Source of the DNA: Trissonchulus latispiculum
Lineage: Eukaryota; Nematoda; Enoplea; Enoplida; Ironidae
DNA length: 64,000 nucleotides
Assembly (NCBI GenBank): GCA_030248195.1
Contig: JASAND010012963.1
Location: 41,569-105,568, forward strand
Direction: 5' to 3'
Shown here: positions 44,193 through 53,939 of the stretch, piece by piece
How positions within the stretch are numbered: the first letter of the stretch is position 1
Layout: each line of letters opens with the position of its first letter
Made by a program: the position numbers and the translations under genes
The notes under the pieces: generated by a model
What the model saw: the letters and a program-made list of their open reading frames with translations, nothing else
Databases searched by the model: none
What the model was told of the DNA's origin: nothing

Positions 44193-44800
44193 TGGACTGC
44201 ATCAATAAAATTTAGAATAGCAGAAGGTTTACTGGATTTCCATTCACAATTCGTACAACCTTTAGCCTTCTTCTATTCCGCAACTATACACTTTTTGGTG
44301 CGGCCCAAGGACAATCTTATATAGATAAATTAGGGAGATAATCAACCATTAGTTTTGTCAGGCAAGCCCTTCATCAGATCATTGAACAGTTTATTTGTTA
44401 AATTATTTTAGTTATATTGCGTAGGAGAGACTAAATTTAAGACAAGTCCTCATTAGCTTTAGAAAAGTTTGTTCGTCCCTTTAAGCGTAGTGATTTCTTG
44501 TTGAAATGCAGATTGTGTAGGTTAGAGTAGTAGCAGAAAAGCAGAAGGTTAAAACTACCAGGATATCCATGCTAAACTCGGACTAGCTTTCACCTGTTCC
44601 GTTGCTATAATCGTTTTTTTCGCGCAGCCCAGGGACAATCTTATTTAGAAAAATTTAGTCAGATAGCTTAATCTTTAACTGAGATGCGCAATATAAACTA
44701 GTCCTTCAGCAGATCCTAGGTCACTATTTGTTCCTGTAAGCGTAGTGATCTGTTGTTCAAAAGCAGATTGTGTTTGTTTTAGGGTTGCGTCTAGGTTCAA
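44193..44800. repeat. Two diverged ~320-bp units, each carrying a small MITE
   Basis: A MITE with ends TGGACTGCATCAA and TTTGGTGCGGCCCA is at 44193-44307, and a decayed relative at about 44520-44632. Each is followed by GGACAATCTTAT and then AAGCGTAGTGAT and GCAGATTGTGT. Confidence 0.7.
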
Positions 44801-44999
44801 TGAGCATGTAATTCATTGTGAATGAAAGAAGAATTCATTAATTATGTGTCCACTCGTTTAGAATACTCAGAACACGCACACTGCTGTGCACGCACGCGCT
44901 TCGAAACTTTCATTTTAGCGCTAAATTTCATAAACTGACTAAGTCAACGTAAAGTCACAAAGTCACAACTAATCAACGTAATGTCATGCGTGGTCAACG

Positions 45000-45252
45000 G
45001 AAGTCACAAATTTGAGGCGGTTGAACAGCGACCCAACCAACGTAGTGTCACAAAAATGTCCACATCACACCAACGTAGTGTCCGGACATTTTTGTGACTT
45101 TACGTTGGTCGTTAACGTAAAGTCACAAAAATGTCCGCCTGTGACATTGCATCATCAACGTAATGTCCGGACATTCCGTTAACGAAGCACGTAATGTCAC
45201 AAATTTTTGTGACTTTTTCATGCGGTCGATGAAACTTTATTTGAAAGACGCA
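45000..45252 (-). repeat. Right terminal and subterminal repeat of the giant block
   Basis: The last 44 bp are the exact inverse of 16481-16524. Inward lie ATCAACGTAATGTCC, GTCACAAAAATGTCC and AACGTAGTGTC(C/A) in both orientations, including a perfect inverted pair around 45093-45135. Confidence 0.85.
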
Positions 45253-45467
45253 TAAGCTAACAGTGACGATGGCGATTTTTGGTGTTAAACAGCGATTTTT
45301 GAATGCATAACGCATGAATACATGATAACTATAATTTTATCAATGTGTGCAATAACGCGCAACCTAAAAATTAACAAAATTTGGATGGCCTAAATTTTTT
45401 GGGTGATGGCCTAAAAAATTTGAGTCGTTGAGGAAATTTGGCCTAAAGTTTGGCGACCAAAAAATAA

Positions 45468-45841
45468 GGTAAAAGGTAAGGTAAAGTGACTCCTGGAGAG
45501 AACTCCAACCTACAGAAGGTTATAGGGTGCCGGTGCTTATCTCCGGATTCACAGCCCGAAGCCAGGAGCGACAACTCTAATGTTGACTACATCTGTGGAA
45601 GAGGGGCCAGTCCTTCATCAGGCATTACGCCAGAACACAGACTCCTGTTACCTTCCCACCGCAGTGGTCATTTACCGACCAGTTAGGGATAGACAGCTGG
45701 GTTGGCTGGAGCCCACGGCGAACCGATATGTGCTTAGTCCCTTGCTCAAGAGGATTTGTGAAAGCCTTGTTGCAGCGGAGGTTCGAACCTAAGACCGTCA
45801 GATCTTCAGTCGAACACCTTACCACTCGGCCATTACGGCAC
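45468..45841 (-). mobile_element. tRNA-derived SINE, 374 bp, 12-bp TSD
   Basis: On the minus strand it begins with a tRNA-like head (TGCCGTAATGGCCGAGTGGT, then TAGGTTCGAACC), a class II (Ser/Leu-like) body with A- and B-boxes. Next comes CTTGAGCAAGGGACTAAGCA, a motif seen in many animal SINEs, and an ACCTT-type tail. ACCAAAAAATAA flanks both sides (45456-45467 and 45842-45853). The 85-codon frame across it is not a gene. Confidence 0.9.
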
Positions 45842-46094
45842 ACCAAAAAATAAACCCTGAACCTACCCCTCACAGGTCTCAAGAATTGTCGTAGCGCTAT
45901 TCTGACACTTCCGGTGTAAAATTCAACTCTTTTTAGCTAGTTAAACCAAAAAACCCGACCTAGGTACCTTTTTTGAGATTTCATGTGCCATTGAAAATGC
46001 AGCATCAAACGGTCAGGTTTCATAAAGTTTAACACATAACTTTAGGGAATCTTTGAAAAATGCTAAAAACGATGTACAGCACAGCTCATTTCAT

Positions 46095-46435
46095 TTGAAG
46101 CGAAGTCCCATATCTGGCGAAATGTCGCGAGTGCACGCGACATTCGCGAGAATTTTGCGACATTCGCGTAGGCTTTTCGCGACATCCTTTGCGAAAAGGC
46201 AACATTTCGCGAACTTCAATGCGAAGTTCGCCTTACATAGCGAATTTGGACAAGAACTTCGCATAACGTCGCGAAATTGTGGGCGGAACTTCGCGAATGT
46301 GTATGCGAAGTTCGCGAAAGTGCATTTAAATGTCGTGAAATTTCGCGAGGTCTTCGCGTTTTCCCGTGTTTCCAGTTTTCGCGAAATTTTGAACGACATT
46401 CAATGCGAAACTCCGTCATATTTTCGTGAAACAGA
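46095..46435. repeat. Dense GCGAA/TTCGC motif tract
   Basis: More than 25 copies of the pentamer GCGAA or its inverse lie within 340 bp, often as TTCGCGAA or CGCGAAATT. They have no fixed period, so this is not a simple satellite. A second copy is at 51142-51482. Frames on both strands stay open because the motif lacks stops; I do not call them genes. Confidence 0.8.
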
Positions 46436-47332
46436 GAATTTATGCTATTCATGACCGATATCTTATCCTTTACGCCCTCCTAGACACAGTTCTTCACCCC
46501 CACCCCGCCGCACCTCGCTTAAACCGGCTAGTTCATGCCAACAGTTAGCTGTCTATATAATTTTAATCGCTTTACACATTAATTTATTAATTGAGCAACA
46601 TTGCAATGCTGTATTTAGTTTCAGGCTTTATCCACTTATCAGCGAAGAAAATTGGACACGGAGAATGGTCTAACTTTTGATCGTTTCAGTATACTGCGTG
46701 TATTTTGCTTAATTTAATTTAATTAAAGATGTTAAGTAAAATTTTTGCAGTTGTTGAACAGTTCTTGCTGGCAGATAGGCTTTCATAGGGACCAAGTTCT
46801 GGTATATTCACATATTGGGGCGATGCGTATATTTCACGTTTTACCTATGCCTAGTGCCATACTCTTATAATTGTGTGTTCTTGATATCAGTACTAGAAGC
46901 CTAAGCCTAACTCCAAACGCTGAAACCTGTTTGGTGAATCTTTAAAACCATATTCCGTAAACGCTTCAGCATGAACAGACCGACTTAATGTCCAACCATT
47001 AAGCCAAATGTGCAGTATGAGTCGTTTTTTAGGAAAGCTGAACCTAGAGAAGTCGATCATTTATGTAATTTCTGTGAGCACCTTAATGGGATCTTAAAGC
47101 AGATTTGTCAAAAAGCAGCTCTATAATGCGAATGTTCTTTCTCCGAGCCGGCGAAGCACTTTACATTTCCTATCCTTGTTGAGTTTGTTCTTGCGTGCTG
47201 GCCCAAGCATCCGTCAACTGTAACCATTATTACTGGTGAAATAGCTCTTGCACTTTATGTTATGTCAGGCCACTTTAATTTTACATCAATTTATAACAAC
47301 AAGAACAATAACAAAAAACATCAGCGCCGCCG

Positions 47333-47654
47333 TCAGTCAAACAGGTCATCGTCTTCATCTGCATTGTACGCCACATCAGACTCTTCACCAAATTCGTCTT
47401 CACCAGAATCTTCTCCGTTACCTCCACCGCCTCCGTAAGCACCGCCTCCTTCTTCACCATAAGCATCACCGCCAACACCTTCACCGCAAGCGCCACCACC
47501 AACGCCGGAAACTCCAGCAGCTCCGCCTTCGCCAAAAGCATCACCGCCAACACCTTCACCGGGAAAACTACCACCTTCACCACAATCAGCTGACTCGTTA
47601 ACCTGACTAGGACCAGCTCCGCATCTGCCCTGCAAACCAACAAAGGGTTTCGAC
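47333..47654 (-). CDS. Terminal exon, Gly-rich then acidic C-terminus
   Basis: On the minus strand acceptor TATTTATTTCAG precedes SKPFVGLQGRCGAGPSQVN..., a tandem GGxGxGG segment (GEGVGGDAFGEGG and GEGVGGDAYGEEG), and an acidic tail ending ADEDDDLFD-stop at 47335. There are no frame breaks. Upstream exons would be at higher coordinates. A second acceptor 17 bases inside (GGTTTGCAG) is possible. The family is not recognised. A disordered, charged tail is what can be seen. Confidence 0.55.
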
Positions 47655-48439
47655 CTGAAATAAATATAGCAAACTAGACATGATGTCTTGGCTTATTTAA
47701 CTTCCAAGACATAAATGGAAATGTGAAACAGTGTAAACAAATACAAAAAATTGGCTTGTCACACAAGATATTCTCGGGCAGTTGAGGGTCCGTGTGTGAG
47801 CGGGACTCCGATTTGTTTAATCCAACCCTTTACTGCTAAGTGGCTTTTTAGACTTTCAGAATTTTTCTTTTTGATGCCAAAGCTAATTCTACTAATTCCA
47901 ACATTCGATGCGCCTTCAAATTTAATGAATCTGATTTTTGATTCGGTGCAAAACTGGTTTTTAATTATCAGTGGCAAAAGTAGAAATTAACTTCACAAAA
48001 AATGTCTGGTAAATATACCAATTTAGGAAACAAGCAAGAAACGTCGAAACCACAGATATGACTAAAACCAGGAGGAACAGGATCTGGAACTGAAAAAGCG
48101 GTCTGAAAATAAAAATGGGAGGGATGTCTTAACTCAGAAATGACGGTCTAGACAAAGGAACTTCAGCCGAGGTCTTACTTCAGGAATGCATCAAATGGTA
48201 TTATCAAGAGTACTTAAGCTTAAGCTGAGCTTAAGCACATAAACACAGAGCGAGTGTGCGTACCCCCGTTTCGACTAGGTACTGATTTGCGGTACTGGTA
48301 CTAGAGATGGTACTAGAGTAGACCCGTCTTTGTCCTTTCTCAAAGCGGTTCACACGCACAGACACTAAGCTAAGTTCTTTCTTGCATGGACCGTATAAAA
48401 GATTAATGTTTACTACAAATAAAAGTAATTCATTTATTC

Positions 48440-48608
48440 TTACTTAAAAAATCTGCGGTCGTCGATGTTGCTGTTGCATCGTCGTTTCAGACGTTCTTCT
48501 TGGAATGCTTTAGAAAGTAACGGCCGGGCATTTCGGAGCGTTTGTTCCAAGTGCCGCCATCTACCTCTTCGCCAATCAACTGGATAGTGAACACAAAATT
48601 GACGATTT
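48440..48608 (-). CDS. Possible exon, minus strand
   Basis: Acceptor TTTTTTGTTTTAG is followed by two open frames: NRQFCVHYPVDWRRGRWRHL... to a stop at 48440, and IVNFVFTIQLIGEEVDGGTW... to a stop at 48487. I cannot choose between them. It could belong with the exon at 47333-47654. Confidence 0.3.
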
Positions 48609-48861
48609 CTAAAACAAAAAATTGCAAACATGCATGTAACAAAATTAAAAGCAAACAAAGAACACTAACAGTATCGAAAAGTAACTGCAAGAAATAACAA
48701 CACAAAATCCAAATCTAATGAAATTTTGATATACACATCTAAACTTAATGAGATTTAATAAATTCAAGCTCAGTCTCAACCTAGTATAGGTTCCGTTGAA
48801 TTTCCCGGACTTGGCTAGCAGGCCTAGCCGATCAACCAACTGGCATATGGTGGTGTTTTCT

Positions 48862-48900
48862 GATTGGTCGAAACTCAAATGCTAGCTATATATGCATATA
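48862..48900 (+). promoter_or_regulatory. CCAAT-type and TATA-type promoter elements
   Basis: GATTGG at 48862-48867 is an inverted CCAAT box. CTATATATGCATATA at 48886-48900 is TATA-like, 20-35 bp before the ATG-containing exon. Confidence 0.45.
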
Positions 48901-48920
48901 ACTAGACCACACAAGTCGTG

Positions 48921-49046
48921 ATGGGAACGAGCAGTGAGAAAGGCAACACACAGCCCACGAAATTTAGCAGTCTGCTGGATTCATCCAGATCCATAGTTAG
49001 TCCAGACTTAGTTGTTACACTTGTGGATTGCTTGCTATATTTCTAA
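48921..49046 (+). CDS. Short ORF, 41 residues, possible N-myristoylated microprotein or first exon
   Basis: The first ATG after the TATA-like box opens MGTSSEKGNTQPTKFSSLLD... and ends VVTLVDCLLYF-stop. MGxxS(S/T) at the start fits an N-myristoylation signal. A donor (AAAAAG/GTATGG) lies four bases after the stop. The duplicated segment with the G/C module element begins 120 bp downstream. Function unknown; it may also be an upstream ORF of a spliced transcript. Confidence 0.4.
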   Translation: MGTSSEKGNTQPTKFSSLLDSSRSIVSPDLVVTLVDCLLYF

Positions 49047-49166
49047 AAAGGTATGGGGGTCCTTACTGCTTATTCTAAATACATAGCTGACAATCAGTTT
49101 GCAGTTCACTAATCTAATTAGTTAAATCTAATTAAAATTCCGATTGCCAATATATATTTCCAATTT

Positions 49167-49766
49167 GTTTGGTGGGGGGGGTAGCCAACAGCCAATCAGA
49201 TTGCAGAGACCCCCTCCCCGTTTGGTGGGGGGGTAGAGCAGAGGATTACGGTAGTTTTTGTTCTATTCTAAAATGGGTCCCCGTTTGGTGGGGGGGGGTA
49301 GCAAAGAGAGGTCCCCGTTTGGTGGGGGGGTATGCAAAAGGGGTCCCCGTTTGGTGGGGGGGTATGCAAAAGGGGTCCCCGTATGGGGGGGGGTCGCCAA
49401 CAGCCAATCAGATTCAGCCAATCTTAGCCTGACTTGGCGACCCCCCCCCAAACGGGGACCTCCTTCTGCCTACCCCCCCCCCCCAAACGGGGACCTCCTT
49501 CTGCCTACCCCCCCACCAAACGGGGACCCCTTTTGCATACCCCCCCACCAAACGGGGACCTGTTTTTGCTACCCCCCCACCAAACGGGGACCTGTTTTTG
49601 CTACCCCCCCACCAAACGGGGAGGGGGTATGCTTGTCGACCCCCCCACCAAACGGGGGAACATTCGCGTATTGTGGTCGGAGCACCGTTACGCAATGCCA
49701 AGAAGAGAAGCCCTCTAGTGGCTTACTCTTCTTCTATAATATAAAGGAATTAATTATGGACTCTTG
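49167..49766. mobile_element. 7-bp-class module element, left-truncated
   Basis: It corresponds to 15359-15943. The right end GGACTCTTG is followed by GTAGCGG as in copy 1. The left arm is missing. Confidence 0.9.
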
Positions 49767-50513
49767 GTAGCGGGGGGAAACCCCAATGGGGGGAACCCAA
49801 ATGGGGGGGGGAAACCCACCCAAGGTTTTTAGGCCATAGCTAAGGCCATGGCCTAAATTTATGAGTCGATGGCCTAAAGAATTTTGGCCGTTGAGGCCAT
49901 TTGGCCTAAATTTTTCGACGAAAACCCAGTTAAATTTTTTTGATTTTTAAGTAAAAACAGTAATTTTCTAAAAATTAGGCGCGAATTCATACATTTCCAC
50001 TTGTATTTCTGGGCTGCGCCAGCCGCCAGCTACTTATACTTATAAATTCACATTCAGTTAGAATTTTATTTACTGTTATAAAGATTTCATAGAAGAAATG
50101 CTATTTTTTAATAGTTTAACTTTATTTCTATTAGTTTTATTTTCTATTTTCTGTGGTTTTCTATACTAGTATACATACTCCTATATACCTGCTTTAATAT
50201 TCATTAAAAATTTATTAACTGACGTGCATTATTATTTCTATGCTAACAAGCTTCTGTTTCTGCCATTTTAAGGTAAAACCGTAGTTTTTCTGGTGTGTTA
50301 AGCTAACAGTGACGATGGCGATTTTTGGTGTTAAACAGCGATTTTTGAATGCATAACGCATGAATACATGATAACTATAATTTTATCAATGTGTGCAATA
50401 ACGCGCAACCTAAAAATTAACAAAATTTGGATGGCCTAAATTTTTTGGGTGATGGCCTAAAAAATTTGAGTCGTTGAGGAAATTTGGCCTAAAGTTTGGC
50501 GACCAAAAAATAA

Positions 50514-50887
50514 GGTAAAAGGTAAGGTAAAGTGACTCCTGGAGAGAACTCCAACCTACAGAAGGTTATAGGGTGCCGGTGCTTATCTCCGGATTCACAG
50601 CCCGAAGCCAGGAGCGACAACTCTAATGTTGACTACATCTGTGGAAGAGGGGCCAGTCCTTCATCAGGCATTACGCCAGAACACAGACTCCTGTTACCTT
50701 CCCACCGCAGTGGTCATTTACCGACCAGTTAGGGATAGACAGCTGGGTTGGCTGGAGCCCACGGCGAACCGATATGTGCTTAGTCCCTTGCTCAAGAGGA
50801 TTTGTGAAAGCCTTGTTGCAGCGGAGGTTCGAACCTAAGACCGTCAGATCTTCAGTCGAACACCTTACCACTCGGCCATTACGGCAC
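50514..50887 (-). mobile_element. tRNA-derived SINE, duplicate copy
   Basis: Same as 45468-45841, with the same ACCAAAAAATAA flanks (50502-50513 and 50888-50899). It was duplicated with its surroundings, not inserted twice. Confidence 0.9.
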
Positions 50888-52379
50888 ACCAAAAAATAAA
50901 CCCTGAACCTACCCCTCACAGGTCTCAAGAATTGTCGTAGCGCTATTCTGACACTTCCGGTGTAAAATTCAACTCTTTTTAGCTAGTTAAACCAAAAAAA
51001 CCCGACCTAGGTACCTTTTTTGAGATTTCATGTGCCATTGAAAATGCAGCATCAAACGGTCAGGTTTCATAAAGTTTAACACATAACTTTAGGGAATCTT
51101 TGAAAAATGCTAAAAACGATGTACAGCACAGCTCATTTCATTTGAAGCGAAGTCCCATATCTGGCGAAATGTCGCGAGTGCACGCGACATTCGCGAGAAT
51201 TTTGCGACATTCGCGTAGGCTTTTCGCGACATCCTTTGCGAAAAGGCAACATTTCGCGAACTTCAATGCGAAGTTCGCCTTACATAGCGAATTTGGACAA
51301 GAACTTCGCATAACGTCGCGAAATTGTGGGCGGGACTTTGCGAATGTGTATGCGAAGTTCGCGAAAGTGCATTTAAATGTCGTGAAATTTCGCGAGGTCT
51401 TCGCGTTTTCCCGTGTTTCCAGTTTTCGCGAAATTTTGAACGACATTCAATGCGAAACTCCGTCATATTTTCGTGAAACAGAGAATTTATGCTATTCATG
51501 ACCGATATCTTATCCTTTACGCCCTCCTAGACACAGTTCTTCACCCCCACCCCGCCGCACCTCGCTTAAACCGGCTAGTTCATGCCAACAGTTAGCTGTC
51601 TATATAATTTTAATCGCTTTACACATTAATTTATTAATTGAGCAACATTGCAATGCTGTATTTAGTTTCAGGCTTTATCCACTTATCAGCGAAGAAAATT
51701 GGACACGGAGAATGGTCTAACTTTTGATCGTTTCAGTATACTGCGTGTATTTTGCTTAATTTAATTTAATTAAAGATGTTAAGTAAAATTTTTGCAGTTG
51801 TTGAACAGTTCTTGCTGGCAGATAGGCTTTCATAGGGACCAAGTTCTGGTATATTCACATATTGGGGCGATGCGTATATTTCACGTTTTACCTATGCCTA
51901 GTGCCATACTCTTATAATTGTGTGTTCTTGATATCAGTACTAGAAGCCTAAGCCTAACTCCAAACGCTGAAACCTGTTTGGTGAATCTTTAAAACCATAT
52001 TCCGTAAACGCTTCAGCATGAACAGACCGACTTAATGTCCAACCATTAAGCCAAATGTGCAGTATGAGTCGTTTTTTAGGAAAGCTGAACCTAGAGAAGT
52101 CGATCATTTATGTAATTTCTGTGAGCACCTTAATGGGATCTTAAAGCAGATTTGTCAAAAAGCAGCTCTATAATGCGAATGTTCTTTCTCCGAGCCGGCG
52201 AAGCACTTTACATTTCCTATCCTTGTTGAGTTTGTTCTTGCGTGCTGGCCCAAGCATCCGTCAACTGTAACCATTATTACTGGTGAAATAGCTCTTGCAC
52301 TTTATGTTATGTCAGGCCACTTTAATTTTACATCAATTTATAACAACAAGAACAATAACAAAAAACATCAGCGCCGCCG

Positions 52380-52469
52380 TCAGTCAAACAGGTCATCGTC
52401 TTCATCTGCATTGTACGCCACATCAGACTCTTCACCAAATTCGTCTTCACCAGAATCTTCTCCGTTACC
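52380..52469 (-). pseudogene. Truncated copy of the acidic C-terminal exon
   Basis: It encodes the last 28 residues (NGEDSGEDEFGEES... to DDDLFD). The Gly-rich part is replaced by unrelated DNA at 52470, so the gene copy is broken by the duplication edge. Confidence 0.75.
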
Positions 52470-53305
52470 CGAGAATAAAACTGTAATCAAGCTACCCTCG
52501 AGGTTTGTAATTCTTGAGCTAATCTGGAGTGGTGCCGGAGAATAGTATCTCAAGAATAGCTGGTGAACTAGGTCCAGAATAGGTAACTCAAAGTTAGCTC
52601 CGACATTGGGTAACCTCGAGAATAGTTTGTGCCGTCCGCCGCTAGCGTCTTTCAAACTAAATGAGGTCGCAAAGCGCTGTCAAAGGTGGTAGGTCGTCAC
52701 TTAGATATGACTGCTTTAGACTGGCATGCATTGGAAAGCATGGGCGACAAGATCAAAGGGTCCTAAACTTTTCAAAAAAGTAAAAGGATATTGTGTAATG
52801 TTAAGACTATATATTCTAATTTATGAGTATTATTTGGTGTAGTTCTTATGAGCTGTTTAGTACAGTTTGGTCAGGTGCAGGAGGGTAGTTTTAGGATTTA
52901 GGATTTAGGTTTAGGAAGCCGCCTGAAGACAGGATCTTTCCGGTTGTTTGCCCAAAAACCGGAAAAATCCGAATTCTGGTGGGGTAAGCTCCAGGTTTTG
53001 GGTTGGGAACCCCCCCCCCCCCAGCCCCAAGCACAAGTATGATCAGGTGGTTTGTAGTGTTTTAGGACGGCCAGTGGCCGGCAAATTTTGGGCTCAGGAG
53101 AAGGGTGGATTATTCTCAGCATGTACGACGCTTGAGGTTTTATAATAAAGGCACATACTTCATGCTAATAATTACGTGGTTACAAGTTTGAAAACTTTAA
53201 GAAATGCATCAACTGTTAAAATCTTTTTGTAAAAGGAAAAGATGGCATGCCAGCGGAAACAAATTGTAACATAACTTACACTTTTTATTGCAGAAAGTAA
53301 GTTCA
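52470..53305. other. No gene seen; likely upstream region of the DOMON gene
   Basis: 52895-52915 has a short TTTAGGATTTAGGATTTAGG run, too short and too degenerate for a telomeric array. A C-run lies at 53011-53022. An acceptor TTTTTATTGCAG at 53281-53292 precedes the DOMON start codon. Confidence 0.4.
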
Positions 53306-53569
53306 ATGATGTTCCCATTATTTTTGTCCGGTTTATGCTTCTTTCCCCTTACATTAGCTCAGATTAATCATACAGTGTTGTTGGCCGATGGTCGATACTT
53401 ACTCCAATGGACTACGACAGGTGATCAGCCTTTGGACACAATCACGTTCGAAGTCCATGCAGAGACTACCGGATGGGTTGGTTTGGGACTTTCTCCAAAT
53501 GGTGCCATGACCGGTGCTGATATTGTGGTTTTTGGTATCAGAGATTCGGATGGAGCAACATACTTATAT
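53306..53569 (+). CDS. DBH/MOXD1-like monooxygenase, exon with signal peptide and DOMON start
   Basis: ATG at 53306 opens a hydrophobic signal peptide (MMFPLFLSGLCFFPLTLAQ), then the DOMON domain: INHTVLLADGRYLLQWTT..., FEVHAETTGWVGLGLSP, MTGADIVVFGI and SDGATYLY. In this family DOMON precedes two copper type II ascorbate-dependent monooxygenase domains, and proteins act in secretory vesicles or the ER. The donor TTATAT/GTAATG leaves 88 codons in phase 0. An acceptor 14 bases upstream (TTATTGCAG) suggests a non-coding 5' exon. The copper domains are not in the window, so enzyme activity cannot be judged. Confidence 0.85.
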
Positions 53570-53939
53570 GTAATGTTGAATGTAATATTGTTTCTAAGTG
53601 AGGTAGTGATGAAGACTCCATGCGACAAACACGAAAAATTAGTTGAAAGTTTAAAATTTTGCTGATAATGCAGGTGGTGCCTTTGGGTAACTCGGGGAGT
53701 AACGTTTGAGACCGGCTACAGGCGGTCTCTTACACAGTTCTGGCGGTACGAACATACACTACCAGTGACATAAATGAAAATCAACAAATAATAATTTAGG
53801 CTTTGATCGTTTTCCCTTATGAATTTGACATGTAAAATTAAAATGAAATTTTGCTTCTGAGCAAAAATGCAAGGAAAAAAATTTAGTTTTGTATTTTAAA
53901 TCGTTAGAAAAACTCTCATAAATTCAAAACAACATTTCC

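Larger units (their letters stand above)
16481..45252. mobile_element. 28.8-kb block bounded by inverted terminal repeats, TAA TSD, empty site elsewhere
   Basis: Both ends read TGCGTCTTTCAAATAAAGTT inward and are identical for about 44 bp. TAA lies at 16478-16480 and at 45253-45255. In the duplicated flank copy the junction reads GTGTGTTAAGCTAAC (TAA 50299-50301) with nothing inserted. The length is 28,772 bp. Beyond the 44 bp each end has several copies of ACGTAATGTCC, GTCACAAAAATGTCC and related motifs in both orientations, like transposase-binding subterminal repeats. A 3-bp TAA duplication would suit a PIF/Harbinger-type element, but no transposase is recognisable. The interior holds nested small elements, satellites and coding-like exons. 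A mis-joined second haplotype in the assembly could also place an empty allele beside a filled one. Confidence 0.7.
45256..47422. repeat. Segmental duplication copy 1, right flank of the giant block
   Basis: It matches 50302-52469 with only a handful of differences over about 2.17 kb (for example GGAACTTCG versus GGGACTTTG at 46281 and 51329, and one extra A near 50994). It holds the SINE, the GCGAA-rich tract and the end of the minus-strand Gly-rich gene. Confidence 0.95.
49167..52469. repeat. Segmental duplication copy 2 (empty site)
   Basis: It equals 15359-16480 joined directly to 45256-47422. The left edge is inside the G/C module element. The right edge is inside the minus-strand Gly-rich exon, after CCGTTACC. 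The join at 50299-50301 has one TAA. The two copies are nearly identical, so the duplication is recent or they are two alleles placed in tandem. Confidence 0.95.

Noticed and set aside
16481..45252. Polinton/Maverick or a large DNA virus integration
   Set aside because: Terminal repeats are short, the duplication is TAA instead of 5-6 bp, and no polymerase B, integrase, ATPase or capsid-like frame is visible.
45625..45882. 85-residue minus-strand ORF
   Set aside because: It lies wholly on the tRNA-derived SINE, including its tRNA-like head.
46053..46454. 133-residue ORF and opposite-strand ORFs, identical in both duplicate copies
   Set aside because: The frames come from the GCGAA/TTCGC tract, which lacks stops on several frames. 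Conservation between copies reflects recent duplication.
47248..47601. His/Leu-rich 117-residue plus-strand ORF
   Set aside because: It is the antisense shadow of the Gly-rich acidic exon, which has the better splice site and composition.
49258..49770. 170-residue Pro/Gly-rich ORF
   Set aside because: It translates the G/C modules. Equally long frames exist on the other strand and at 15509 and 40370; length comes from absence of stops in the repeat.
52890..52920. Telomere-like TTTAGG run
   Set aside because: Only about three imperfect units and no array; not a telomere or a convincing interstitial telomeric block.
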